Source of the DNA: Amoebidium appalachense
Taxonomy: Eukaryota; Ichthyosporea
Length of the DNA: 64,000 bases
Assembly (NCBI GenBank): GCA_963693365.1
Contig: CAVNZM010000005.1
Span: 8,308,001-8,372,000 of the forward strand
Reading direction: 5' to 3'
In this document: positions 41,152-64,000 of the stretch, in pieces
Layout of the letters: the number at the start of each line of letters is the position of its first letter
Position numbering within the stretch: position 1 is the first letter of the stretch
The notes under the pieces: generated by a model
The model's database searches: none
Seen by the model: the letters and a program-made list of their open reading frames with translations, nothing else
Told to the model about the DNA's origin: nothing
Program-made: the position numbers and the translations under genes

Positions 41152-41833
41152 ATTAGTGAGGAAATCTAATAGATTAGCTCTTAAGAATCTTAATGATGGT
41201 CCCATATTGTAGAGGTACCTTTTGCTAAGAAGGGTTTTATTGGTGGATTTAAAAAATTTGTGAGGGGTTTTAACTGATTAGGAAATAAAAATTTAAGTAA
41301 TTGAGTTAATAATTTACATGAAATTCTGTGTAAAATTAGCATGATTTTTAAGATAAAATTAATGTCTCTCATCTAGATTATCTTATAACATTTAATAAGA
41401 TTAGTGAGGAAATTCAATAAGTTAGCTCTTAAGAATCTTAATAATAGTCCCATATTGTAGAGGTACCTTTTGATAGGAAGGGTTTTATTGGTGCATTTTT
41501 AAACTTTGTGAGGAATTTAACTGATTAGAGAATAAAAATCTTCGTGCTTGAGTTAATAATTTACGATAAAATTATATGTAAAATTAGCCTCATTTTTATG
41601 TTAAAATTAGTGTCTCTCGTCTAGATTTTATTATAACTCATAATGAAATTAGTGAGTAAATTCAATAGATTAGCTCTTAAGGGTCTTAATGATGGTCCCA
41701 TATTGTAGGGACACGGTTTAAAGAAGGTGATTTTATTGGTACATTTAAAAAATTTGTGAGGGTTTTCAACTGTTTAGGGGATAAAAATTTTGTTACATTA
41801 ACTCTATTTTTAAGATGAATTTACAAAAATCAC
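41152..41833. repeat. Three tandem copies of a 248-bp unit, running into the gap
   Basis: Copies begin at 41152, 41400 and 41648 (ATTAGTGAG...), exactly 248 bases apart. Each contains GGTCCCATATTGTAG and GTCTCTC-type landmarks, with substitutions between copies. The third copy is cut by the N gap after 186 bases. Confidence 0.9.
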
Positions 41834-42333
41834 NNNNNNNNNNNNNNNNNNNNNNNNNNNNNNNNNNNNNNNNNNNNNNNNNNNNNNNNNNNNNNNNNNN
41901 NNNNNNNNNNNNNNNNNNNNNNNNNNNNNNNNNNNNNNNNNNNNNNNNNNNNNNNNNNNNNNNNNNNNNNNNNNNNNNNNNNNNNNNNNNNNNNNNNNNN
42001 NNNNNNNNNNNNNNNNNNNNNNNNNNNNNNNNNNNNNNNNNNNNNNNNNNNNNNNNNNNNNNNNNNNNNNNNNNNNNNNNNNNNNNNNNNNNNNNNNNNN
42101 NNNNNNNNNNNNNNNNNNNNNNNNNNNNNNNNNNNNNNNNNNNNNNNNNNNNNNNNNNNNNNNNNNNNNNNNNNNNNNNNNNNNNNNNNNNNNNNNNNNN
42201 NNNNNNNNNNNNNNNNNNNNNNNNNNNNNNNNNNNNNNNNNNNNNNNNNNNNNNNNNNNNNNNNNNNNNNNNNNNNNNNNNNNNNNNNNNNNNNNNNNNN
42301 NNNNNNNNNNNNNNNNNNNNNNNNNNNNNNNNN
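41834..42333. other. Assembly gap (500 N)
   Basis: Exactly 500 unknown bases, which suggests a fixed-length placeholder. It follows a tandem repeat and precedes non-mitochondrial-like sequence, so the true distance and even the adjacency are uncertain. Confidence 0.98.
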
Positions 42334-42732
42334 CGTAGAGAAAGTAAACCCTGATATATAGTCACCACCCGACATCTATGTACGTGATCATGATATACCG
42401 CTGAGGGGATATTCCGAGCAAAACCCCCCCCCCATACCTGAGACTGGTTCTCTTTGCCTCGAGTAAACAGCGTAAACCCCCCCCACACATCCCTGGTACC
42501 AAGGAAGTTGGTGTGTACATACCGCAAACCAACGGCCAATTACTTTGGTAGCAGCTTGAGCAAGCACAACCACTCTGAGACGAGAACCCCTCTCGTTATT
42601 CCCGCTCGGCAGTCGGGGGGATTCGCATAGTACGCATACCCTAGGGTGGGGACAGTGACACGCACTGAGAAAGACATACGGAGGTGTACACGTAGGAGAC
42701 ATACTTTCCAGGCTTTACCCACCTGCTTTAAC
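42334..42732. other. Upstream region of the LCAT-like gene
   Basis: About 400 bases between the gap and the start codon, with two C-runs but no microsatellite. It should hold the promoter and 5' UTR of the next gene. No specific element is identified. Confidence 0.4.
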
Positions 42733-48289
<5,557 letters not shown>

Positions 48290-49774
48290 GAGTGGGGGGA
48301 AAGAGGGGGGGGGGGGGAATGGTGTGGTAGTGAATGCTGTGAATGTATTTGTATACTATATTCCTAATATTACTAAGTTTAGCTCGCCCATCCCATGGGT
48401 AGAAAAATTATGATCTGTTGATTTGGCCCATTGAATGTGATGTTGTATACAATGTAACGTACTGCTATAGCGACGGATTCGGGGCCTGTGTGAACGGTCA
48501 TATGCAAGCAAGCGGTGGCTCGTTGTGTATATGGCTGAATCAAATAAAGGAGAATGTGTTATTCCTATGGACGTGCGTGTATACGTACATGGTGATAATA
48601 ATAAAAATGTACAAGCATGTGAGTAATTAATCACCGTAGTATACACACGCATATGCATATCGATATCATGCAGAGCACTTACTACTTCAGTTTTTGCCCT
48701 CCGCACCCCATTTTATGCACCCCATGATCGAACGCGATGCACACAGGCGCCACCACTGCGCATGCACACAACCTTACTGAAGCAATCACATGTGCGTATG
48801 CGTACGTCTGCACTATGATGGGTGCACATTTGAACGACAAATACGTACACAACGGTATAATACCGCACTATGCTTTAAATTTCCAAAACTCCGATGAAGA
48901 AATCGCAAACATATGATGCACCGAGCATGCGCAGATCTAAAGAGATAGTATGAAAGGGCCCACAGACCGCCGTCATGTACACACATTCACAATTTGAAAG
49001 CATCTGTGCACTTACATGCACGTCACACCCACGTGCACACACCAATCCGTGTCTACCTCTCCCACCCGAATTGTGCCAGCATGCAAATATCTACGTGAAG
49101 GTTTAGCGTTTAGAAGGCGCTCTTTTTTTCTTTTTTCATTGAGGGGGGGGGGGAAGGGGGGGGGGGGGGGGGGGGGTTTGAATGCGTTAAAAAGTACGAA
49201 GTACACAAGAACAAACGGATAACACGATGCAGAATGCAAGCCATACATAAAGAGTATGCATAATAAGCAGAGCCCATCCTCAGGGGGGGCCCACGTCATC
49301 CACAGTACCCGAGTTTCGACCTATTCCCCTCGTTAACGAAACCCAACTCAGATACTGTTTCACTTGAACATGAGTAGGTCACCCGTCTTGATCAGAGACG
49401 AGCAGGGTTGCTTATGCAGGCAAGGGCAGTGGGAAAGGCCGGGGGTTAAAGTTGCAGCAGTAAGCAGAAGCAAGAAAAATATAGATAGGAACTCAGGAGA
49501 CGGGGCTTCTAGGAAGCTCCCCCGTCGATACCTAAGTCGATACTTCCCTGGCTAACATACTACACCAGCTGAAAAGAATTAAGTCCCGAAGGCCGCAGAA
49601 TTCGTAATCAGAGGGGAAAATATGAGATTTGACCCACGCCGCAGGGTAGTAACACGCTGGGGGGGGGGTATTATCCGTGATTTTTGCGTGACACTGTGGA
49701 GTGTGTGCACGTGTGTGTACATGTGGGTGCATGTGTGTGTGTGTAACGTGTGCTTTGGAGGGGGGAGGGGGAGG

Positions 49775-49814
<40 letters not shown>

Positions 49815-50575
49815 GCAGCGTGTGACATGGTGCCTTTGCATCCAGTGCACACGTATGCACACTGACACATTTCTTTTATTCCGACTTCATTCGGTGATTC
49901 ATGTCTATCTATAGCCCACCCAGAATTACAGTCTGTGAAATATTCGTAACGGTCCAAGATTGCAAGATTGCTCTCACGCCCATTCAGCTATGAAATTTTC
50001 TCGAGCTCCCGGTACCATAGATCCCCCCCCCCCCCCCCCCCCCCCCCCCCAAACCTTTCCCCTTTCCCCCATAGAGGAAAACTCGTGCTTTCACTGTTCA
50101 TGTTAAATTTAAATCCACCTAACGGTTTATAAGGAATTAGAAAGAAAGCACAAAGGAAAACAAACTGTGCGCACAGGAAAGACTTACAGAGTGGAACACT
50201 CGGTGCACTAAAAAAAAAAAAATGAGCAAGGGGATACGTTCAGGAACTCAAACAAAGGGAACTGGTGTTACCAAAAAACCAAGCCCAAGCCCAAAGAAAG
50301 AAAGAAGAAAAAAAGAAAAAAAACGTAAATATGGGATGAGCAAACAGAAAAGGGAAAAAAGTTGATGTACCGAGCCTGTACAATCGAAGACTAAATCCCT
50401 GCATTCACGGGCTACCCAAACGCACCAATCATTGGAAAAGACCTCTCCCCCCCCCCCCCCCCCCTCCCCCCCCCAAAAAAAAAAAAAGGAAAGAAAAGAA
50501 AAGAAAAAAGAAAGAAAGAAAAAAAAAGAGGGTTTTTAGTTGTGATAAATAGGCCTATTGGTAGCGCCTTAAGAC
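48290..50575. other. Convergent intergenic region between the hydrolase and NAA10
   Basis: About 2.3 kb holding the 3' ends of both genes. It contains a short G-run just after the stop (48306), G-runs at 49160 and about 49778-49812, a C-run at 50023-50050 and purine-rich A/G tracts at 50280-50530. No exon is supported. Confidence 0.5.
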
Positions 50576-50643
50576 CTAGTCCTTAATGGCCTTAAGGCCG
50601 TTGTGGTAGAACTCATCCAAGGGCTTGCGCATGGCATATGCAT

Positions 50644-50682
<39 letters not shown>

Positions 50683-51189
50683 ATGTGTGCATGTGTGCGT
50701 GCGTGTGTGTGTGTGTGTGTGTGTGCGTGCGTGTGTGTGTGTCTGTGTGTGTGTGTGTGCGCGCTCATGTATGTGGTGGGGAGGGGGGAGGGGGAGGGGG
50801 AGGGGGGAGGGAGACAAATGGGTGTGTGCGCGCGCGTGTGTGTGTAGGGGGGGGGGGGGGCATTAGCAACCAGGGTCCAAATCCACACCAAATCCGACAC
50901 ATCTAAGAAAGGCAGTGAGCATACAAAGCAATGAAAAGGTGGCAGAGCTCAGGGGCTGTGTGTACCTCTAGCGCACCCACATGCTGTCGGCAGATCAAAG
51001 CCGGATTGTGTGTGTGTGTATGCGTGTTTGCACGCACCTAGGTGTGTCCGCTCGTGTGCTGCAAATGTGTTTGACTCAAATGTGCGGTGGTAAACAGCAG
51101 AATGTGGATGTGAAGAATTACGCACTCATGACCGTCTTCCTCTCTCCCCACCCCCCACCCCCCCCAAAAAACACACACACACACACACC

Positions 51190-51223
<34 letters not shown>

Positions 51224-51295
51224 ACATTCCACCTCCCCCTCCTACACACACACTTTTTTCTTTTTTTGGTTTTCCTTTTTCTTATTACCCTTCTC

Positions 51296-51329
<34 letters not shown>

Positions 51330-51532
51330 GGGGGGCAAAGGCGAGAAGAGGGAGGGAGGGAGGGAGGAAGGAAAAATGGAGGGAGGGAGGGACAGGGGAA
51401 TGGAGGCAGAGAGAGGGTAAGAGTTGGGGAGAAAAACCTGGGGGTGGGGTGCGGGGGGGAGGGGGGGAGAGAGGGAGAGAGAGAAGAAAGAGGTGAGGGT
51501 GAGAGGAGGGAGGTTAAGGGAGAGGGGGGGAA

Positions 51533-51568
<36 letters not shown>

Positions 51569-52534
51569 ATGAATTCATCATAGCAGACACGCACCTCTCC
51601 ATCAGCATAGTATTTAGCCTCCACCTCGCTCACGTTGAACCCCAACGTATCGCGGTACAGATGCAGCGCTGCACGGTTGCTCTCGCGCACGTGCAGGGAC
51701 ACATATTTGGCTTCAAAGTTTTCAACCATGCTTTGCGACGCCTGATTTTATGTTTTAGTTTTAGTAGTGTTTTTATTTGTTGATATTGTATTTTATTTGT
51801 TTGGGTTATGCAGGAGTAGAAGGTGTAGAGGGAAAGGGAGGAGATGGAGGGGATCAAGCAAGGGGGGGGGGGGAGGGGCAAGGGCAAAGAGAGGCGGGAG
51901 GGGGGGGGGGGGGGGGGCAAAGAGAGGCGGCAGGGGGGGGGGGGGGGGGATGTATGCATTAGAGGGTTGGAAATACGAAGGCGACACCAAAGGACCGAAT
52001 ACAAAGATCACAAAATAAAAAAACCATAAATGAAACAATTTAAGCGTGCAGGCAGAAGACACTTGAACAAAGTCAATCATCGGGGGGGTTCCTATGCCCC
52101 CACAAAAGATTGGGGCGGAGGGGGGGGGGGGGGGGGGGTATGCGTTAGAGAGTGGGAATTATCGAAGCAAAGGCAAATGTAACTCAAGTACCACAAGGGA
52201 AGAAAACAAAAGACAGATTGAAAAACAACTGTGCAAGAAGAAGATACTCGAACAGAACCCATGAAGTGGGGGGTTCCGAAGCCTCCACAAAGGAACAGTT
52301 TTTCTCGCGCGGTATGGTTTCGAACCCATCGGGTAACAAGAGGGGGGGGGGGGGGGGGAGGAATTCGTTACACAGTGCAAAGTGCAAAGGTATCCGGGGG
52401 GGGGGGGGGGGGGCGGGGGGAGACACGGTCTTCGAGGCAGCACGAAAACAAGTCCAAAAACAGATGTCGTGTATGTGGAGGGTGTGTGCGCACAGGAGTA
52501 GGGGTTGTTTGACAGTGTAATTGGGTCTGGGAAA

Positions 52535-52600
<66 letters not shown>

Positions 52601-53558
52601 CTGTGCCGGTCCCCTGTGGGTGCCTGAGTGTACATGTGTGCATGTGTGTGTGTGGCGTGCATATGTGTCCGTGTGTGTGCATAACGTGCATACGTGCATA
52701 TGGGCGTATGTGGACCTGCGCGAATGTGTGTACATGTGTGTATGTCCGCAGGTGTGCGTTGCGCTCATGCATAAGCTTAGTCTGGCACACACAATCTTAG
52801 AAAAAGCTCAAACCCCAGCATTAAAAGCTAATAAAAAATATAAAAAATACGCACCTGGTGCATGAGCTTGTAAGCAATGCCCAGCCTGCGGTGTGACCTC
52901 ATGACGGCCAGGGATGTGATATGGCCGTGAGGGATCTCAGAGGGGTCCTCCTCCATCTTGGCCAGAACATAGCCCACAATCTTACCGTCATCATCCTCGG
53001 CTACATATGAGAGCTGGGGGGGGGGGGGGGTGGCATGAAAATATAAGATGGGTGTTGAAATTTCAATGGTTGATTGACATTATTTAGTGATAAAGATGAT
53101 GGTGGTGGTGGTGGTTTGAGAATGGGGAGGGGGGAACCTATATATTCCAAGAGCTTGAAAAAAGGTTTGCCTGCGCCTTCCCCTTTCTCCCTCCCCCTCC
53201 CATTCCACTACCAGGGCCAACTCTCCCCCCTCCCCCCCACACACCAACAGTTCACTTCTCCCCTTTCTCCGCCCTCTTGTATATACCCTCTGGCTCCCCC
53301 CCACTCCCTCGTCCTCCTCCTCCTCCCCCCCCCCTCTCCCCCCCCAACCCTTCCCGCTCAGTTAGCCAGACACACAAGTAGGCATATCCACACTTCAGAC
53401 CAAAGTGCCAAAAAAAGGCAAAAAGGGAAGATGATGAGAGAAAGAAGGGGTATATATATAGACAGGGGCTGAGCAAAAGGTGTAGTGTTCTGTGAGAGCC
53501 GGATTTGTGGAGACGAGGGAAGCAGGGGAAGGGGAGAAGGAGAGGGAGAGGGGGGGAG

Positions 53559-53606
<48 letters not shown>

Positions 53607-53772
53607 GGGGGGGGGGGGGGGGGGGGGGGGAGAGGGATGCGGTTGGTACCTGTGGCCAGCTGAGTGCGTGGTAGAAGTAATACTTCATCTGGTAGTTCTC
53701 GGGCAGACACTGCAGGTTGCAGTGCTGCATGTTCATAAGGTCCTCGACCGTCGCACGCCGTATGTTCACCAT
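50576..53772 (-). CDS. NAA10: N-alpha-acetyltransferase 10, NatA catalytic subunit (4 exons)
   Basis: Exons on the minus strand: 53772-53650, 53013-52855, 51741-51595, 50644-50576 (TAG), all GT-AG and phase 0, encoding 165 residues. The protein is the GNAT-fold catalytic subunit of NatA, which acetylates protein N-termini co-translationally with NAA15 at the ribosome. It closely follows the family: [32 protein letters not shown] with the catalytic Glu, [16 protein letters not shown], the acetyl-CoA-binding RRLGIA (RxxGxA), [15 protein letters not shown], and [14 protein letters not shown] with the conserved Tyr. The C-terminal tail is much shorter than in animals, ending LKAIKD. Its second intron holds two copies of the dispersed B-box element. 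Confidence 0.97.
51950..52117 (-). mobile_element. Dispersed SINE-like element, copy A (NAA10 intron 2)
   Basis: Read on the minus strand: GTGGGGGCATAGGAACCCCC, then GTTCAAGTGTCTTCTGCC, TGCACGCTTAAATTGTTTCA, CCTTTGGTGTCGCC, and TTCCAACCCTCTAATGCATA followed by a C-run. It shares this order with copies B, C and D. Confidence 0.7.
52139..52342 (-). mobile_element. Dispersed SINE-like element, copy B, with tRNA-type B-box
   Basis: The minus strand starts near GATGGGTTCGAAACCATACC, which contains the RNA polymerase III B-box-like GGTTCGAAACC (52326-52316). It continues GTGGAGGCTTCGGAACC, TGTTCGAGTATCTTCTTC, TTGCACAGTTGTTT and ends CTCTCTAACGCATACC with a C-run. No A-box is visible; a C-run occupies the place where one would be expected. 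Confidence 0.7.
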
Positions 53773-54400
53773 CCTGCTGGGTCTGTGTGTACACTAATAC
53801 GGTGTTGGGTGTTCTAAGCTGTCGAGCTGAAGTGATCAGGATGAAACACACCAAACCATACGCCTAACCTAACAAGTAAACCGTTTTCCCACTATTTAAG
53901 CCCTGAATATTTTATTTGAGCCCTAAAATGTTCCTGTTGGTCAACTACACACCACAAAGTGAAACTTTGAACTAACCAAAAAAAAACACAAGTCATGGCA
54001 CACGTGACAGGCCCAGTGTTTGCGCATACACTCTAGGGAGACCGGGATCTATTTCTGGAACAGGCTCACAGAAATGTCCTATATTTAGCACACTGCGGTA
54101 AGTAAACTGAGCCAGTTTCACTGTGTCGGTTTACAGTGACCAAGTAAACACTGTGAACAACTTTTGCACGGCGTGGAGTTGTGAGCTCCTGCGGCTCTAC
54201 GTAGGGCCACAGCTATATGCTTCAGCAAGCAAACAATACTTGTAGCTTTAGTAGTGCTTCTGCTAGAACACGTGCTTTTCGCGTTTTGGTTGACATATCA
54301 TTGAACCGAAACCCGTCTTTTGTATCCAAAACTCGCATCAGCACGTAGCAAGCAGAAGATAAGGTACTTCTCAAGGAATAATCAAGCAGGGAAAGGGAAA
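53773..54400. promoter_or_regulatory. Divergent upstream region shared by NAA10 and the MMTAG2-like gene
   Basis: The 628 bases between two start codons in opposite directions must contain both promoters and 5' UTRs. The sequence is non-repetitive and free of G-runs, unlike the surrounding introns. No TATA box or known operator can be named; the call is by position only. Confidence 0.45.
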
Positions 54401-61220
<6,820 letters not shown>

Positions 61221-61775
61221 TCTGTGTATATATATGAGTGGTGTATGGGTATATCACTTGAAATATCGAACGAACTAACCACGTGTATATAAGTCGGTTG
61301 GGAGTTTTGAATGAACGCTTATGTATCAATTTCTTTTGTTGTTATTATTAAATATTTCTTTTTTTCCCCGTGAGAATTGATCTACAACCTGAAAATCATG
61401 ACCTCGAGCCATCAAATAAAATGCAACGAAACATCAGGAATTGCAGCAGGCTCCCGAGGAACAACCTCCCCCCCCCCCTCCCCCCGCTCTCCCGCCCTCC
61501 CTCCCTCCCCTCCCTCCCTCCCTCCCTCCCTCCCTCCCTCCTTCCCTTCCTTCCTTTCTTACTCATGACCGGGAAATGTGACATGACATGCACACAAGTC
61601 ATAGAGGTTATGGTTATCAGCACGTCGAGGCTAAGTGCGCATACGTTCCCAGGAACACTTTGCACTTGTCCATTAAACGCGCATGCTTATAAGGCCACCC
61701 TAACTCACACACAACTTGTGCGTGATGCACGTCCATAGGTGGCCACGGTGGGTGCTGTGAGAAGGGTTACGTAGA

Positions 61776-61837
<62 letters not shown>

Positions 61838-62426
61838 TAGCTGCCCAGCCTTGCACACATACACGAGCACTTCGAGATGTTCTGTGCATACTGTCTTTCG
61901 AGAAAGAAGCCTTGGAGATGAATTCCAACCTGGATGAGGCATAGACCGACTTGCATAACTGTCGCCTGCAATATTCCTACTTTTTTGGTCGGTTTGTAAA
62001 ACCTTTCTTTTTGCGCGCCAAAATTTCACGCCCAAATTTCCGTATTTGGCTAATCATATTCAAGAGTGCTGCGAAAGTGTACATGTATGTGTTCCCGCAA
62101 CATTTTTGTCAGCTGACCAAGTGCTTTATATACAATTGCCTTGACTTATGTACATTGTGGTTGCAATGCGCTGTAATTACGCTTACTTAACCCCCGCCCC
62201 GGCCCAGCCAACCAAATGCCCCCGTTGCAGAGGAAGGCCGAGTTGGCCGCCCCCCTCCCCCCCTTCGTGTCTTGTTCAACTTCAAGGGGGGGTTCGATTC
62301 ACTTTTCAAAGGGCACCATCTTCAGGCAGCAGGTATCACACAAAAAATGTTTGAAAAAGAGCTATAATTCCGACTGCGCGCTGAAATTGCTTGTTGTCCT
62401 ACCAGATCCTTCTAGAATTACAAAGA
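61221..62426. other. Convergent intergenic region
   Basis: Contains the 3' flank of the MMTAG2-like gene, a (CCCT)n tract (61495-61550), the longest homopolymer of the window (60 G at 61777-61836) and a segment at about 61990-62050 that resembles one at 63575-63640. No gene is seen. Confidence 0.5.
61777..61836. repeat. Poly-G run of 60 bases
   Basis: The longest homopolymer of the window, intergenic. Similar G-runs of 36-41 occur at 1561-1597, 3618-3654, 6273-6313 and 60433-60468. Confidence 0.95.
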
Positions 62427-62556
62427 CTATGAGGCCTCCGTGACGGTGTTCCTGTCCTTGAACCATGCATAGTACTTGCCCACCTGTGAACCACACAGCC
62501 ACTAGTCAACAAGCATGTAAAGTTCCTTTGACGCCATGTTACCAGCTAACATTATC

Positions 62557-62590
<34 letters not shown>

Positions 62591-62808
62591 ACTTCCACCT
62601 AATTATAACCAAAAGATGTACACACACACACAAAAGAAAAAGAAAAGAAAAAAGCATGTATCCATATATATACGCAGGTGCACACGCACAAAAAACAACT
62701 ATCTTCAAATTATTCTATAAGTTGCACATTCTATTTGGCGTGCTCGGAAATATGCCCCCCACCACCACCACCACCACCACCACCACCACCACCACCACAC
62801 ACACACGC

Positions 62809-62844
<36 letters not shown>

Positions 62845-62873
62845 CAACTGCAACACACACAAACACAAACACC

Positions 62874-62917
<44 letters not shown>

Positions 62918-63458
62918 CAAGCACACATATTGCATGCTTAACAACATTGAACACCGTGACGGCAAGATACGCAAGCCGCTAAGCCAGTATAGTAGCTGCA
63001 TTGATGTACAATTTTTTTGCCATGCCGCCCACTCCCCCCCTCCCCCCTCCCCCCCCCCCCCCCCCCCCCCCCCCCCTGGCCCGCCCGCCCACCCACTCCC
63101 CCCCCCCCCCCCCCCCCCCACCACCACCACCACCACCACCACCACCACCCCTTCCTCTTTCTGATTCGATTCTCTCACTCCCACTTCCCCTACTCTCCGT
63201 GGCACTGAGCACATTCCCTGTCTTTCAACCCTTCAGCCCGCAAGAACCAGCACTTGGTAAATCCCCCTGCCCAAGTTCTCACGCAAGGCCATGCTGTGCC
63301 GTGCATGTTGCATAGCATGTGGACACAATCTGAGCGCACACTGTGCCCAGAGTCCAGCTAGCACTCTTATTATATCTACGTACCTCCCTGTTGCCATAGT
63401 AGAGCAGGTTTGAGTTCTTGCTGTCCTGAAGGAACACCCGGGAGCTGTTGCGCGGATA
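62427..63458 (-). CDS. C-terminal two exons of an unidentified protein (5' end outside window)
   Basis: Exon 63458-63384 (25 residues: YPRNSSRVFLQDSK, NLLYYGNRE) and terminal exon 62483-62427 (VGKYYAWFKDRNTVTEAS, TAG), joined in phase 0 by a GT-AG intron. Both have clean acceptors and protein-like composition. I do not recognise the family. Upstream exons lie beyond 64000. The intron between them holds (CAC)n, (CA)n, C-runs and a G/C-rich tract. Confidence 0.65.
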
Positions 63459-63801
63459 CTGCAATCGCACACAACCATAATCAGCATGCATACGGCCCAG
63501 CTTATTAGAACCCCTATGACCTTTCCACCCTCCCAACTACCCATTTCCCTATTTTTTTATTTGTTTTTTTTTTTTTACCCTCTTTTTTGCACGCCAATAC
63601 TTCCCGCCTAAAATTTCTATATATGGCTAATCAGTGTGATCGCGCGCGAATTATTGGTCCATGCAATTTATTTGAGATAGGGATATTCCTGCTTTTCTAT
63701 TGAATCTATACCAATTTTGGCTTGCTACACTGGATATATGCATTCATTTGAGCTACAGTGGCCATCATGCCTCGGGGTCGGTTCGTCGTCAATAACAGTA
63801 G

Positions 63802-63836
<35 letters not shown>

Positions 63837-63837
63837 C

Positions 63838-63873
<36 letters not shown>

Positions 63874-64000
63874 CCCCCCCCCCCCCCCCCCCCCCTCTCT
63901 CCCTCCCCCTTTCCAACGCGTGTGGGAATAAAACAGACAAAGAAAAGACGTTTCAAAGTCACGCACACACGTTCCCTCAACCATATTCATGATCTTCGCC
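63459..64000. other. Presumed intron of the unidentified gene
   Basis: No exon was found. It contains a T-run (63562-63576), the second copy of a GC-box/AT-rich repeat (63575-63640), long C-runs (63803-63834 and 63871-63894) and (TC)n at 63840-63870. Confidence 0.4.

Larger units (their letters stand above)
35993..41833. other. AT-rich mitochondrial-like DNA block (probable NUMT or misjoined mtDNA)
   Basis: About 5.8 kb with abruptly different composition: AT-rich, with no CA/TG microsatellites and only one short C-run (38851-38859). It contains fragments resembling cox1, cox3 and atp6, a group I intron-like core pairing, a partial internal duplication, palindromic dispersed repeats and tandem repeats. 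The reading frames are broken. This fits mitochondrial DNA inserted in the nucleus and decayed, or a mitochondrial contig wrongly joined by assembly. The block ends in an N gap, which keeps the second option open. Confidence 0.7.

Noticed and set aside
52316-52326. A tRNA gene suggested by GGTTCGAAACC
   Set aside because: No acceptor stem, A-box or anticodon arm can be built around it; it fits better as the B-box of a SINE-like element.

Overview
This is a nuclear fragment from an intron-rich eukaryote. Nearly every gene is split into many small exons (46-169 bp internally) by GT-AG introns of several hundred to more than 1,500 bases. Those introns are packed with poly-G/poly-C runs (up to 60 bases), poly-T/poly-A runs and (TG/CA)n, (GA/CT)n and (CAC)n microsatellites. 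Once the exons are joined by splice signal and phase, five complete or nearly complete proteins and one fragment emerge; most long open frames here are only translated microsatellite. The lineage cannot be fixed from sequence alone. The nuclear exons read with the standard code. A mitochondrial-like insert seems to use TGA for tryptophan, which fits many protists, algae and fungi but not land plants.

Layout. 163-9142 (-): glucose-6-phosphate dehydrogenase, 13 exons, with the last exon off the left edge. 11262-31482 (+): a 26-exon gene for a predicted 822-residue protein with a PH-like N-terminus, a complete Ser/Thr kinase domain, a START-like lipid-binding domain and a Gly/Ser-rich tail. 31483-42732: a gene-free accessory block holding a near-perfect 80-bp inverted repeat, a frameshifted DDE transposase relic, GGGTC-rich degenerate repeats, and about 5.8 kb of AT-rich mitochondrial-like DNA with broken cox1-, cox3- and atp6-like pieces, a group I intron-like signature and several tandem repeat families, ending in a 500-N gap. 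42733-48289 (+): an LCAT/PDAT-type alpha/beta-hydrolase with an apparent one-base frameshift in a C-run. 50576-53772 (-): the N-terminal acetyltransferase catalytic subunit NAA10. 54401-61220 (+): an MMTAG2-like protein with a long Lys-rich and Arg/Ser-rich tail. 62427-63458 (-): the last two exons of an unidentified gene that starts beyond the right edge.

The genes are unrelated housekeeping or signalling genes and do not form a cluster. G6PD and the kinase gene are divergent, as are NAA10 and the MMTAG2-like gene; the hydrolase and NAA10 are convergent. Several introns carry related copies of a short dispersed element with a tRNA-like B-box in one copy and poly-C flanks, a possible source of part of the poly-G/poly-C load.
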